From an uncultured Dyadobacter sp. (lineage in GTDB: Bacteria; Bacteroidota; Bacteroidia; Cytophagales; Spirosomataceae): a stretch of DNA of 64,000 bases. Of the stretch, positions 17,055 to 26,612 are shown piece after piece; position 1 is the first letter of the stretch; the number at the start of each line of letters is the position of its first letter. The stretch covers positions 124,001-188,000 of the forward strand of contig NZ_CAMLSE010000005.1 in assembly GCF_946482605.1 (NCBI RefSeq). Direction: 5' to 3'. Made by a program: the position numbers and the translations under genes. The notes under the pieces are model-generated. The model worked only from the letters and a program-made list of their open reading frames with translations, did no database searches and had not been told where the DNA came from.

Positions 17055-18083
17055 TTATTGTCCTTTTTTTGTTTTGGCAAGAATATCTGACAATGCAACC
17101 GGGGCTCCACCACGTCTTTTGCTTTCGTGCGCGGCTTCCATAAATGTGTATATTTCAATGGTTTCGGCGGCTGCAACCGGCGACTGACTGGTCCTGAAAA
17201 ATGTGACGATCTCCGCCACCAGATTTTTGTACCCTTCAAACTTGCCGATCTCAGTGATTTTCTCCGAACCATAAGCCGTGCCCCCAAACCCGATCTTCCC
17301 CTTGCGCAGCCCTCTGAAAACGCCGATTTTTCCTCCTTTCCAAATGCCGGTGACCACGTCGGTACCATCGGAATAAGTCCGTGTCACCGACTGGCAGCCC
17401 GGCCCCATCACTGCATAAAGCAACTCGATAGCATGTATGCCGTCCCAAAACAGGTCGGCGTGGGATTGTTGCAAAGGAGCCGGCCCGTAAGTATCGGCGC
17501 CCAGTATTTCCCCCGCGATTTTTCCTGTGGCCAGGTCCTGAATGTTCCGGACATAGCGCAATGGCGAACTGGAAAAAATGGGCGTTTTATATTTTTTGGC
17601 CGACTCAAAAAGCGCGATGACATTCGAAAGGGATTCGGCCATAGGCTTGTCCACAAACACCGGCTTGCCTGCCTTCAAAACCGGCAGGATCTGTTCCTGA
17701 TGTGGCCTGCCGTCGTTGGTGAGGAGCATAATGGCATCCGATTTTTTCAGCAACTCCGCTGTGGACGAAACCAGTTCAACGCTGTTTTTCTGAACCGTAT
17801 TGGTAAACTGACTGAGTTGTTCCGGCGAAAATTCCACGTCCTCATTGCCTTTCGGATGATGCAGCGCGACTGCTTTGCAGCCTGCAAACAGCGGATCATT
17901 CTGCCCGGAGTTCATGATTTCAGTAAAGTCCGCGCTGTGAACAGACAAGCCGATAACACCCACCCGGATTGTTTTGGGCTCAGACCAAAACATTGACCTG
18001 GCGTCATTTCCCAGCCCGAAGGCCAGCCCCGCCGTGACGGTCTTCACGAGGAAGTCACGGCGGTTCTTTTCAGATTGATTCAT
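17055..18083 (-). CDS. Tat-signal Gfo/Idh/MocA family oxidoreductase (paralog 1)
   Basis: A 342-residue oxidoreductase with an N-terminal NRRDFLVKTVTAGLAFGLG Tat-type signal. The dinucleotide-binding strand is IRVGVIGLSVHSADF, which lacks the usual GxGxxG spacing. The catalytic lysine is in FVDKPMAES, and FWDGIHAIELLYAVMGPG provides the substrate-side histidine. It is clearly paralogous to the protein at 23987-25027, with the same length, the same LSVHSA start, and the NDGRPH and GFGGTAY/DFGGTAY segments. Export with cofactor pre-bound through Tat is plausible, as for glucose-fructose oxidoreductase. It lies 15 bp after the cupredoxin-fused PVC-type gene. Confidence 0.88.
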   Translation of the reverse strand: MNQSEKNRRDFLVKTVTAGLAFGLGNDARSMFWSEPKTIRVGVIGLSVHSADFTEIMNSGQNDPLFAGCKAVALHHPKGNEDVEFSPEQLSQFTNTVQKNSVELVSSTAELLKKSDAIMLLTNDGRPHQEQILPVLKAGKPVFVDKPMAESLSNVIALFESAKKYKTPIFSSSPLRYVRNIQDLATGKIAGEILGADTYGPAPLQQSHADLFWDGIHAIELLYAVMGPGCQSVTRTYSDGTDVVTGIWKGGKIGVFRGLRKGKIGFGGTAYGSEKITEIGKFEGYKNLVAEIVTFFRTSQSPVAAAETIEIYTFMEAAHESKRRGGAPVALSDILAKTKKGQ

Positions 18084-18098
18084 GAAAAAATGGTATGG

Positions 18099-21000
18099 CT
18101 ACTGAACAACTTTCATAATGCCGCGCATCACCGGGGCGTGCCCCGGAAACGTGCAAACGAACTGATAGTCGCCCGGGATGGCCGGGGCTTTGAACTTCAG
18201 TGTTTCCTTCTTTTTGGCTTCAATGAGGCGGGATGAGAACAGCACCTTTTTGTTGTCCGGCACATAGTTCTTTGCGGGGCCGTTGTCACCGAGTGCGATC
18301 GCCTGCTGGGCAACCTCATCGGCTGCTCCCGGTTCGGTGATCACCAGGTTATGCGGCATCAGATCGATGTTATCGAGCGTGATTTCTACTTTCTGCCCGG
18401 GTTTTACGGTAAACTCGGCGACATTGAAACGCAGCTGAATGGCTTCCAGCGTCACACTGGCAATGTCACTTTTCCTCAGATCCAGTTTTTTGTCAAAACC
18501 ATCCGATTTTTTTGCGTCACCGGTAGGGACAATCTTATGCTCCACATGGCTGGTCATACGGGAAGTACTATCAGGGTCTTTCCAGAATTTTTCATAGAAA
18601 GTCCGAAACTGCATTCCCGAAATATCATTACCCGTGCCGCCTCTGAGATGTGATTCGCGTGTGCTCCACACCCAGGCTACTTTCTGGGCAGCGATCCTTA
18701 CCTGCCCTTCGGGAGACTTCAGCGCATTGCCCAGCAGGTCGCGGTTGACCACATTGTGTTGCTGGTGGAGCCAGAGTATTTCCAGCATCGGCAGTGCATT
18801 CTCCTTTTTGTCCAGGTCCAGTTTCGCCACCCACGCCTGGGCTTTTTTGATCACTTCGTCGGTATTCCGGCCGCTGAGTTCCACCCGCACGCGGTGGCGG
18901 ATGCCATCGACCGGGCTTTTGAACAGTTCCAGCAAATCTTCCACTTTCGCTCCGTGAATCGCAACCGGGCTTTGTAAAGGCCGGTTTTTGGCGGTAATCC
19001 TGTAAATCCTGCCGTGGGTATGGTCGCGGCTGGCGTCGCGGAGGTTATAGGGAGAGTGCGTGATCACCGGGTTTTGCCAGTCGCTGAAATACAATGCACC
19101 GTCTCCCCCGATCACCCCGTCGGTGGGCCTGAAGTTGGGATCGCCTGTGTAGTCTTTTGGCACAATACGTGGTGCAGCCTCGGTGCTGGGCGCAAATGTC
19201 GGCTGGTTCCCGGTGTACAGCAAATCGCCGTTTTCCACCCCTTCCACTACCCCATCCTCTTTATAATCAAGCCTGTATCGTTTGATACCCTGAAAGCCGA
19301 TGACATTGAAAAGCAGAAAATTGTTTTGATATGCATCCGGAAAATGGCTGCTGGACAAAATCATATTGGCGGTGATCGGCCTGACCGTCGGCGTAAACAA
19401 TGGTCTTTTTTCGTACCGGTTCACATCTGTCGTGGAAGTAACTTTACGATCATAGTACACCTGGAAGGCCTTGCCGCTGGTACCATCGGTGACAAGCGGG
19501 TTTCCCCATTTATCAAAACTGATACCGTGCGCGTTAGGCGTATTTTCCACCACAAAAGAGAAATCGAAAGTACGGGGATTGAACCTGTAAAGGCCGGGCG
19601 TTCCCGATTCTTCGCTCACACGCCAGGGCGTTTCTATGTTTTCGAGGATAAAAATTCCTCGCTGGTAATAGATATTCCCGTCCGGCCCGTAGATCAGGTT
19701 GTTGGCCGAGTGGTGCGTATCGTCGGAACCTATGCCCCCGAACATTTTGATCTTTACATCGGCCACATCGTCCCCGTCGGTGTCTTTGAGATAATAGATA
19801 TCCGGGGCCGAAACTACGATCACACCATCGTTCCAGAATTCAAAACCGGTCGGATGCGAAATGTATGCGAAGGTTTTCGACTTGTCGGCCACGCCGTCGC
19901 CGTTTTCATCGGATAAGATAACCAGGCGGTCGTTCATGGGTTTGCCGGGCTCCCATTTGGGATAGGTAGCCCAGGATGCCACCCATATCCTGCCCCTGGT
20001 ATCGACCTGCATGGCAACAGGTTTGGCTATTTCCGGAAAGGTTTTTTCCGATGCAAACAAATTGACTTCCAGCTCCTTCGGGAATGTCATTTTGCTGATC
20101 GCCTCCTGTGGGTCTACATAAGTTACGTCGCGGGTAATGTGGGTTCCTACAACGAGCAGTTCGGGTACATTGCTGTCATCCAGCTTTTCATCCTTTCCCT
20201 GCGCACGCGCCCATATCCTTTTGTCCCGGTTGGCGGTCATCACGTCGAGTACCTTCAGTTCCTGATTTAAAGTCGCATAATTTCCGTCCTGGGTGGACCG
20301 CGTCCCCCATACATCGTTTCCGCTGATCGTCCGGTATTTCTGGAACCAGTGATCGTCTTTATCCAGGACCGCATTTCTCAGAGAATCCAGCTTCACTTCG
20401 TCCAGGCTTACTTTTTCTTTCAAAACAGACTCTGAGAAATATTGCGCCAACTGACGGTTTCCTTCTTCATTCAGGTGGATTCCGTTGATGGTGAGCGGCT
20501 TGTCCGAGGTTTCGTACATTTTCTGCGTTGCACTGAACAAGTCCACAAACCCTGTTTTCTTTTCCGCCGCCACTTCCTCCATGACTTTGGTGTAGGCGGC
20601 AAGCCGCCGGTTGTTTTCGGTACCGTCGGGCAAATTGGGTGTTTTGAGGTTTTCATGCGCAATCGGCGAAAACATCACGATGCGGGGCGTATTGACCGAA
20701 TCATACTTCTGCGTCTGCACATGGTCTATCCAGGCAATCAGCTGTTTTCTGAACTCTTCGGGCTTGTCTTCAAAAGACTCGTTATAGCCGAAGAAAGAAA
20801 ATATCACATTCGCCTTCACTTCCGCCAGATGCGCGTCGCTGTCCCCGAAACCCTTGTGAGCGCGGGGCCGGTAATGTACCTGGTCGCCCGAATAGCCGAG
20901 GTTTCTGACCACTAGTTTGCTCTCCGGATTGGCGGCCTGCAGATAGGTTTCAAACCACCCGTCCTGCTGAAAGCGTTCGGCGAGCGAATTGCCGATAACG

Positions 21001-21131
21001 GCAATCCGGTCCCCTTCTTTCAGCTCGATATTTTGAGCGCCGCCGCAACCGGTCATATACAGGCCGGCCAATACCAGCAATACATACACAGCACCTCGCG
21101 CCGGATATTTCGCTTTTCTAAATACGATCAT
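18099..21131 (-). CDS. Lipoprotein fusing SGNH hydrolase, PVC-type propeller and C-terminal cupredoxin
   Basis: A 1010-residue lipoprotein with lipobox MTGC (C29). Domain 1 (about 35-245) is an SGNH/GDSL-type esterase: IGNSLAER holds the serine S49, FFGYNES gives the block III asparagine, and NGIHLNEEG gives the block V histidine. Domain 2 (about 330-700) is the PVC-type dehydrogenase propeller, with [20 protein letters not shown] helical linker follows. Domain 3 (about 905-1010) is a blue-copper-like domain with H927 in MPHNLV and C993, H998 and M1002 in [12 protein letters not shown], a full type 1 copper ligand set. The sister protein at 7689-10661 has cytochrome c at this position. Esterase plus oxidation in one chain suggests attack on an acylated sugar; this is inference. 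Confidence 0.85.
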   Translation of the reverse strand: MIVFRKAKYPARGAVYVLLVLAGLYMTGCGGAQNIELKEGDRIAVIGNSLAERFQQDGWFETYLQAANPESKLVVRNLGYSGDQVHYRPRAHKGFGDSDAHLAEVKANVIFSFFGYNESFEDKPEEFRKQLIAWIDHVQTQKYDSVNTPRIVMFSPIAHENLKTPNLPDGTENNRRLAAYTKVMEEVAAEKKTGFVDLFSATQKMYETSDKPLTINGIHLNEEGNRQLAQYFSESVLKEKVSLDEVKLDSLRNAVLDKDDHWFQKYRTISGNDVWGTRSTQDGNYATLNQELKVLDVMTANRDKRIWARAQGKDEKLDDSNVPELLVVGTHITRDVTYVDPQEAISKMTFPKELEVNLFASEKTFPEIAKPVAMQVDTRGRIWVASWATYPKWEPGKPMNDRLVILSDENGDGVADKSKTFAYISHPTGFEFWNDGVIVVSAPDIYYLKDTDGDDVADVKIKMFGGIGSDDTHHSANNLIYGPDGNIYYQRGIFILENIETPWRVSEESGTPGLYRFNPRTFDFSFVVENTPNAHGISFDKWGNPLVTDGTSGKAFQVYYDRKVTSTTDVNRYEKRPLFTPTVRPITANMILSSSHFPDAYQNNFLLFNVIGFQGIKRYRLDYKEDGVVEGVENGDLLYTGNQPTFAPSTEAAPRIVPKDYTGDPNFRPTDGVIGGDGALYFSDWQNPVITHSPYNLRDASRDHTHGRIYRITAKNRPLQSPVAIHGAKVEDLLELFKSPVDGIRHRVRVELSGRNTDEVIKKAQAWVAKLDLDKKENALPMLEILWLHQQHNVVNRDLLGNALKSPEGQVRIAAQKVAWVWSTRESHLRGGTGNDISGMQFRTFYEKFWKDPDSTSRMTSHVEHKIVPTGDAKKSDGFDKKLDLRKSDIASVTLEAIQLRFNVAEFTVKPGQKVEITLDNIDLMPHNLVITEPGAADEVAQQAIALGDNGPAKNYVPDNKKVLFSSRLIEAKKKETLKFKAPAIPGDYQFVCTFPGHAPVMRGIMKVVQ

Positions 21132-21185
21132 TTGCTTTGAATTTTACTGATTTGAATACAACCGCTTCCCGGTCATACGCGCAGG

Positions 21186-22118
21186 TCAATGCATCTCTAT
21201 CGAACAGGTCCCCAGGCCCGGACGGAAAAAATTGAACTGCACGTTGGGGTGGTCTGCGAGCACGGACATCGGCACGCAGGTATCGGGGATTTTGTTGGAG
21301 ATCATGTAGGTGGTAAGACGCTGCCCGAAGGGATTGTCATGCGCCCCGGCATGCCAGATCGAGACTTTATCCGTTTCCCAGGTTTCCTTCGGCCCTACTG
21401 TCACGGCTTGTGTCGGGATCAGCGGGACGTTGCCTCCGCAATGCAGGCGCGAGTTCTGCTGAACCGTGATCGGGTGCAGATCCAATACCCTGGTCGCGAG
21501 CTGCTTGTATTCCTCTACGGTCTGCGGGGTATCTTTGTAAATCCCTTCTCTTTTGGGAGGCTCGTTAAAAGCCCAGTGTTTTACATCGCCCTGCCCGCCT
21601 TGCATGATGAGGCATTTGGCCTGTTTCCAGCTTTCGATAAATGCGCTGGTATCGGCTTTGGGAAAATGCAGGTTTTCTTCCGGCATCGCCAGGCTTTTAT
21701 CTATCCTATTGTAGCAAAGCGATTTAAATGTTCTTTGAAATGACAATGGATGGTCTCCGGAAACTTCCTTTCCGTCCACAACCCATTCGTCCATACTCCA
21801 GAAGTGCGCATTTTTGACGGAAATTTTCAGCTCATTGATAATCCGTGCTACCAGTGGCAGTTGCTCCGTAGGACCGATCGGCCCGCACAGCCCTACCGGA
21901 TTTGCGGCGGTCGACTGTTTCCAGACGTCCACATATTCCAATGCTTCGGCGAGGTAAAATTCTTCGATGGTATCATAAAAAACCACTCTAAAACCCGGCC
22001 GGGACAATTTGATCATATCCTCTGGCCCCATAGCGGCAATTTTGTCCGTTAATTTCTGATCCAGTTCCAGGGTGGTGTAATCCCACCAGCCCGGAGCTAT
22101 TGAACTCGTTTTACGCAT
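21186..22118 (-). CDS. NagB-like glucosamine-6-phosphate isomerase/deaminase-family protein, altered active site
   Basis: I place the start at ATG 22118 (310 residues) because the open frame upstream runs inside the PIG-L gene. FWSMDEW (D110) corresponds to the FNMDEY motif of E. coli NagB and [15 protein letters not shown] (174-188) to GGVGNDGHIAFNEP. H181 and E186 of the catalytic relay are kept, but the NagB D141 position is V179, with an Asp one residue earlier. The glycine-rich GLPTGGTP loop has become [13 protein letters not shown]. The fold and relay suggest an aldose-ketose isomerase/deaminase acting on an amino sugar, but probably not plain GlcN-6-P. Adjacent PIG-L deacetylase supports an N-acetylated amino-sugar route. 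Confidence 0.82.
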   Translation of the reverse strand: MRKTSSIAPGWWDYTTLELDQKLTDKIAAMGPEDMIKLSRPGFRVVFYDTIEEFYLAEALEYVDVWKQSTAANPVGLCGPIGPTEQLPLVARIINELKISVKNAHFWSMDEWVVDGKEVSGDHPLSFQRTFKSLCYNRIDKSLAMPEENLHFPKADTSAFIESWKQAKCLIMQGGQGDVKHWAFNEPPKREGIYKDTPQTVEEYKQLATRVLDLHPITVQQNSRLHCGGNVPLIPTQAVTVGPKETWETDKVSIWHAGAHDNPFGQRLTTYMISNKIPDTCVPMSVLADHPNVQFNFFRPGLGTCSIEMH

Positions 22119-22155
22119 ATATAATATTTTTAAAATTGATTTGAATGACTTGACC

Positions 22156-22938
22156 TTATGCTGTTTTAGCGTAGGCTTCATTGCGCGCGACCAACCGGCC
22201 CAGCGCTTGTAAAGGGTCAAACCCGGCTTCGGAAAAACCATAATGCGTATGTCTCCGCCAGCCCTCGGCATGCTCAAAAGCATCCGACATACGCCCTATT
22301 TCCAGTGAAAAGTCTTCCATGGCCTGGATGTAAGAATTCATTTTCTGGCTGTCCTGCAACCATTCCTGCTGGCTTTGATGGGCTTCGAGTGCCTTCCGTT
22401 TTATCGGTTGAACCGATGCCGTGTCGACGAACATTTCCGGATACACTTTCTGCCGCAGGGGGTCCATCAGTCCGTGCGGGACAGCGTGGTAAATGGCACA
22501 ATTGTAGTTCGAAGTAGCTGGCTCGCCGGTCGCGAAATTGGGTACTCCCCGTACAAAAGCCGCCGTGGTAGCCAGTCGGCTCGTGTTCATGTGGTCCTCC
22601 ATATAGTCGGAAGGCGAATGCGTGAGCAAAACCGAAGGCTTCACTTTACGGATCACCGCGGCCAGTTTGCGGAGCAGTTCCACGTCGTACATGATCTCGA
22701 AATCATTGGTAATGGGCGGATGAAAAGTTGCGCCCAAGACTTCCGATGCATTTTGAGCTTCTTTTAACCGGATCCTGGTCGTACTCTCCGAATCGTGGAT
22801 TGTACTCCCACAGTTTCCGGTCGAAAGGTTCATGTAGTGGATCTCGTAACCCGCGTTTTTGAGAAGAACAAGCGTCCCGGCCATCAGGAATTCGATATCG
22901 TCCGGATGGGCGGCTACTGCCATGGCGACTTTTTTCAT
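22156..22938 (-). CDS. PIG-L family N-acetylglucosaminyl deacetylase-like protein
   Basis: A 260-residue cytoplasmic zinc deacetylase of the LmbE/PIG-L family. The signature AAHPDDIEF (H11, D13, D14) opens the protein. The second metal/active-site segment is [17 protein letters not shown], with the expected histidines. Relatives remove acetyl groups from GlcNAc moieties (MshB, BshB, PIG-L, chitin-oligosaccharide deacetylases). The gene is 37 bp before the NagB-like gene and 4 bp after a Gfo/Idh gene. A deacetylation step followed by deamination/isomerisation is therefore the simplest reading. Substrate not known. Confidence 0.92.
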   Translation of the reverse strand: MKKVAMAVAAHPDDIEFLMAGTLVLLKNAGYEIHYMNLSTGNCGSTIHDSESTTRIRLKEAQNASEVLGATFHPPITNDFEIMYDVELLRKLAAVIRKVKPSVLLTHSPSDYMEDHMNTSRLATTAAFVRGVPNFATGEPATSNYNCAIYHAVPHGLMDPLRQKVYPEMFVDTASVQPIKRKALEAHQSQQEWLQDSQKMNSYIQAMEDFSLEIGRMSDAFEHAEGWRRHTHYGFSEAGFDPLQALGRLVARNEAYAKTA

Positions 22939-22942
22939 GGGA

Positions 22943-23965
22943 TTACAGTTTTACGCTCTTGCCGGTAGCGGCAGACTGGTCGGCAGCGAAAATGATTTCG
23001 TGCGTTTTGATTGCCTCTTTCAAGCCGGTAAGTGGCATTTCGGTATTGTTTTGGATCGATTCAAAGAAAGTATCGAACTGTAACTTGTAAGGGTGGTCGG
23101 CCACATCGCCGGAGTCGAGCATGGCCATCGACATCTCGCTCCATTTGTGCTTATCCGACTTCAATTTTTCGGAATGGATCTTATTGTCGAGGATACTACC
23201 CTCACTTCCAAACAGATGCGTATGGAAATAGTAAGGCTGGAGACAGTCCACACTGGCGGCACATTTGGCGATCTTGCCGCTTTTGAATTTCAATATCGTG
23301 ACGCTGGTGGTCGTGTATTCGTAAGGTGCAAAAATCGGGCTCTTGGATTTGGTGTCATAGCTCGTCACTTCTTCCACATCCGTGCCCATAAACATCAGCA
23401 GGGAATCCAGCGCGTGGCAGCCCGCTGTGAGCAGCGAACTGCCGCCGCCGCCTTTTTTCGCATTCCATTCAAACTGCCCGTACCAGGGGCCGATCCCGTG
23501 CAGGTAATCTACTTCCGCATAATGCAGGTCGCCGATCAGGCCCTGATCGAGAATGGCTTTTGTGGATATGAACTGATTGGAATACCGGCATTCAAAACAG
23601 ATACAGAACTTCACATTGGCTTCTTTTACAGCAGCTTCGATAGCCTGGCAGTCGGCCCAGGTCAATGCCATCGGCTTTTCCAGGATAATGTGTTTTCCCG
23701 CTTTGGCGGCTTTTACGGCGTGATCCACGTGCTGATACGTGTAGCTGCATATCGAAACTACATCGATATCCTTGTTGGCCAGCAGGGCATCCAGGTCAGT
23801 GTAGGAAGTAACGTCCCCGCCCCATTTTGTACTCAGTTCTGCATCATCGAGTTTTCTTGAAGAGTAAATAGCAGTTACCTGTGCTCCATTGCCCGCCTGT
23901 ATTGCCGTAATATGTGCGGTAGCAACCCAGCCGTACCCAATAATTCCTACATTCAACTTTCCCAT
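22943..23965 (-). CDS. Gfo/Idh/MocA family oxidoreductase (cytoplasmic)
   Basis: A 340-residue NAD(P)-dependent oxidoreductase. The Rossmann segment is GIIGYGWVATAHITAIQ, the catalytic lysine is in ILEKPMALTWAD, and GCHALDSLLMFMG carries the substrate-side histidine. There is no signal peptide. It is separated by 21 bp from the Tat-type paralog upstream and by 4 bp from the PIG-L gene, so it belongs to the deacetylase/NagB-like module. It may oxidise or reduce C3 of the sugar, as characterised relatives do. Confidence 0.9.
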   Translation of the reverse strand: MGKLNVGIIGYGWVATAHITAIQAGNGAQVTAIYSSRKLDDAELSTKWGGDVTSYTDLDALLANKDIDVVSICSYTYQHVDHAVKAAKAGKHIILEKPMALTWADCQAIEAAVKEANVKFCICFECRYSNQFISTKAILDQGLIGDLHYAEVDYLHGIGPWYGQFEWNAKKGGGGSSLLTAGCHALDSLLMFMGTDVEEVTSYDTKSKSPIFAPYEYTTTSVTILKFKSGKIAKCAASVDCLQPYYFHTHLFGSEGSILDNKIHSEKLKSDKHKWSEMSMAMLDSGDVADHPYKLQFDTFFESIQNNTEMPLTGLKEAIKTHEIIFAADQSAATGKSVKL

Positions 23966-23986
23966 AGTTTTTCTGGTTACTGATAA

Positions 23987-25027
23987 TTATTGTTTAACCT
24001 TATTTGCTTTGTATGCTTTGCTTAATGTTTTTTCCAGACTCACTTTAATGCCTCCGTTTTTGCGGCTTTCCATAGCGGCTTCCATGAAGGCATATATTTC
24101 GAGCGTTTCGCTCACGGGTACCGGCGGAACTTTGGTCAGGAAAAATTCAACCACCTTCACCACCAGGTCACGGTATCCTGTAAACGTACCGAGTGTGGCG
24201 ATCTGATCCTGCATGTAGGCGGTACCTCCGAAATCCCTTTTCCCTTCCCGGATTCCTCTGAAAGTCCCGACCCGGTCGTTGTTCCAGTAACCGACGAGCA
24301 GGTCGTCGGCCTTGCTGTGATGTACATGCGCTACCTCGACGCACCCCGGCCCCATCGCTCTGAATAGCAGCTCGATCCCATGGATCCCGTACCAAAACTG
24401 GTCGGTATGGCTTTTCTGAAATGCTGCCGGACTGAATGTGCCCGCGCTCAGGACTTCGCTGCTTTTGATACCGGCCACCCCGGGAATGTACCTCAGCGCC
24501 GAAGATGTAAAAACAGGGACGTTAAACTGCTTCGCTTTTTCATAGATTTCGATCACCCCATTCAATGAAGCGGCCACAGGCTTGTCGAGGAAAACCGGCT
24601 TTCCGGCCTCAAAAGCGGGCAAAACCTCTTTCATGTGCGGACGTCCATCGTTGGTTTCGATCATCACCGCATCCACCAGCCCAAGCATTTCGCTCATCGA
24701 GCCTACAATTTTGACACCCATGGCCCGGATGTCCGATTCGAATTTGGCAAGCTGCTCTTTGGTAAAATCCACATCGGGATTTCCGGGCGGGTGATACAGC
24801 GCCGTGATCTTACATCCCGCCAGGTCGGATGTTTTATTGGCGTCGTTCAAAATCTGGGAAAAAGCTGCGCTGTGGACAGAAAGTCCTACCACTCCGATCT
24901 TGATATCCTTCGCAATCGCTGTTGCAAATGATGAGGAAGAAGCACCTGCCAGGCCCATACCGATCCCTCCGGCCGCCAGGTTTTTCACAAAATCCCGGCG
25001 GCCCAATGTATTTAATCTTTCAGCCAT
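23987..25027 (-). CDS. Tat-signal Gfo/Idh/MocA family oxidoreductase (paralog 2)
   Basis: A 346-residue protein with the Tat signal GRRDFVKNLAAGGIGMGLAG. The nucleotide-binding start is IKIGVVGLSVHSAAF, the catalytic lysine is in FLDKPVAAS, and FWYGIHGIELLFRAMGPG holds the histidine. It is the closest relative in the window of the 17055-18083 protein. It directly follows SusD (5 bp), so it is the first enzyme gene after the import pair. That suggests it acts early, on the imported glycoside in the periplasm. NADP would have to be carried tightly bound. Substrate unknown. Confidence 0.88.
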   Translation of the reverse strand: MAERLNTLGRRDFVKNLAAGGIGMGLAGASSSSFATAIAKDIKIGVVGLSVHSAAFSQILNDANKTSDLAGCKITALYHPPGNPDVDFTKEQLAKFESDIRAMGVKIVGSMSEMLGLVDAVMIETNDGRPHMKEVLPAFEAGKPVFLDKPVAASLNGVIEIYEKAKQFNVPVFTSSALRYIPGVAGIKSSEVLSAGTFSPAAFQKSHTDQFWYGIHGIELLFRAMGPGCVEVAHVHHSKADDLLVGYWNNDRVGTFRGIREGKRDFGGTAYMQDQIATLGTFTGYRDLVVKVVEFFLTKVPPVPVSETLEIYAFMEAAMESRKNGGIKVSLEKTLSKAYKANKVKQ

Positions 25028-25032
25028 GATAT

Positions 25033-26601
25033 TTATTTAGCGTCCCACCATAATCTTGTACTGTTCTTATTTCCTCCTTTGGTGACTAGTTCAGGCAAAG
25101 TAAGCGCGGCTGTCACGGCCTGTTTGTTGTTAGCGTACTCCCCGTCCACAAACAACAGCCTTCTGATCATCTTGTCGGCTGGCACATCGGGGTTTTCCGA
25201 TTGGATCCTGGGAAGCAGTTTGGGATAACCGGTCCTTCTCATTTCAGCCCATGCTTCCCAGCCATCCGGAAACAGCCCGATCCACTTCTGCGTGCCTATC
25301 TGCTCCAATTGTTTTTCTTTTGCTCCCGTAGCGAGGAAAGCAACAGGAATGTCAGAAACCGCGGGCGTATTCCACTGATCTTTGAGCGCTTTTGGCGTAC
25401 TGGTACTTTTGAGAAAATTGGCAATATCCACAGCCGTCGCCGCAGTCCGGGACGAGATTGATACTTCTATTCCTTTGTCGTACAATTCTTTGGCGGTACC
25501 ACCCATATTCCAGCCTTCCACTGCACCTTCGGCCCGTAAAAAATAAACCTCTTCGGCCCTCATCACCTGGTAGGGCGGGTTTGTGCCTCCGTCTTCCAGC
25601 CTCCACCATTTGGTATCGATCTTCGAATTGGTAGCGACCTGCACCGGATTGTCTATCAATGCGATAGGCAGGCCGTTCCGAATTCCGTGAAATTTGCTGC
25701 CATCGTTCCGGTTATCGGTTACCACCGGGTTCCAGAATGCGTCGAGCCGGGGATCGTTGAACCCAACCATTACACTTTCCATCGTCGCGCTCATCCGCCA
25801 GTTGTCATAGTTTGCGATCGTCCCCAGGTTATTTTTGCTCAGATCATTGGTAAAAACATTGGCATTTTCGGCCGCTGTGAGCATCACCCCGTCCGCTACT
25901 GCTTTTTCGGCTTCTGCCTTGGCCAGCGCAGGAGCGGCATATTTTACCCGCAACGCAAGTCTTAGCCTGAGAGAATTGGCGAAGGTCAGCCACTTGTTTA
26001 CATCACCCGAGAAAACCAGGTCGTCTCTTGAAAACACGCTAGCGCCTTTGTTCTGTTTCAAAACCGTAACTGCTTCGTCAAGGGTTTTAAAGAAATCCTT
26101 ATATATCACTTCCTGCGAATCATAAGGTACACTGGTAGCGCCGCTTCCTACTTCCAGATAAGGAATCGGACCATAATAGTCGGTCAGTCTATGAAATGCC
26201 TGTATTTTCCAGACTTTGATCACCGCATTCTGCAAAGGAAAATTCTTTTCAGCTGTATATTTTTCCACAAAGCTGAGGTCCTTGGCAACCGAAGTATAAA
26301 AACCGGTAAAATTGGCATTCGACCAGCTTGCCACGTCTACGTAGCGGTCTGAGTAAAAGTTAACCCGCAGCAGTGTAAAATACTGACTGAAAAGGTCTGC
26401 AAAAAGGTTCTGGCTGATTTCGTAGCCCGACATGTACATGGCATTGAACTGGGTGGTAGCAAATACCTGGCCTACATTTCCAATGTCGAGTTTATCGGCA
26501 ACCAGCAGATTGGAAGGCGTGTTCAACTCTTCAAAAACGTCGGTACAGCTGCCGAAAACCATGCAAAAACATGTAGCGAATATGATTTTTATTTTTTTCA
26601 T
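25033..26601 (-). CDS. SusD/RagB-family outer-membrane glycan-binding lipoprotein
   Basis: A 522-residue lipoprotein with lipobox FGSC and a CTDVFEELN start. It belongs to the SusD-like branch with the N-terminal helical pair (NLFADLFSQYF) and the Trp-rich WKIQAFHRLTDYYGPIPY helix that is typical of SusD-like proteins. Near the end WAEMRRTGYPKL and PRIQSENPDVP are also family marks. It forms the lid on the SusC channel and captures the oligosaccharide or other ligand. It lies 11 bp downstream of SusC, as usual. Ligand unknown. Confidence 0.93.
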   Translation of the reverse strand: MKKIKIIFATCFCMVFGSCTDVFEELNTPSNLLVADKLDIGNVGQVFATTQFNAMYMSGYEISQNLFADLFSQYFTLLRVNFYSDRYVDVASWSNANFTGFYTSVAKDLSFVEKYTAEKNFPLQNAVIKVWKIQAFHRLTDYYGPIPYLEVGSGATSVPYDSQEVIYKDFFKTLDEAVTVLKQNKGASVFSRDDLVFSGDVNKWLTFANSLRLRLALRVKYAAPALAKAEAEKAVADGVMLTAAENANVFTNDLSKNNLGTIANYDNWRMSATMESVMVGFNDPRLDAFWNPVVTDNRNDGSKFHGIRNGLPIALIDNPVQVATNSKIDTKWWRLEDGGTNPPYQVMRAEEVYFLRAEGAVEGWNMGGTAKELYDKGIEVSISSRTAATAVDIANFLKSTSTPKALKDQWNTPAVSDIPVAFLATGAKEKQLEQIGTQKWIGLFPDGWEAWAEMRRTGYPKLLPRIQSENPDVPADKMIRRLLFVDGEYANNKQAVTAALTLPELVTKGGNKNSTRLWWDAK

Positions 26602-26612
26602 GATCTTGCTGA

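Noticed and set aside
19014..19916. 300-codon plus-strand frame opposite the SGNH/PVC/cupredoxin gene
   Set aside because: Antisense shadow of a well-supported three-domain gene; no family motif seen.
22119..22283. Extending the NagB-like gene to ATG 22283
   Set aside because: The extra 55 residues would lie within the PIG-L gene and have no family similarity; ATG 22118 gives the expected protein.
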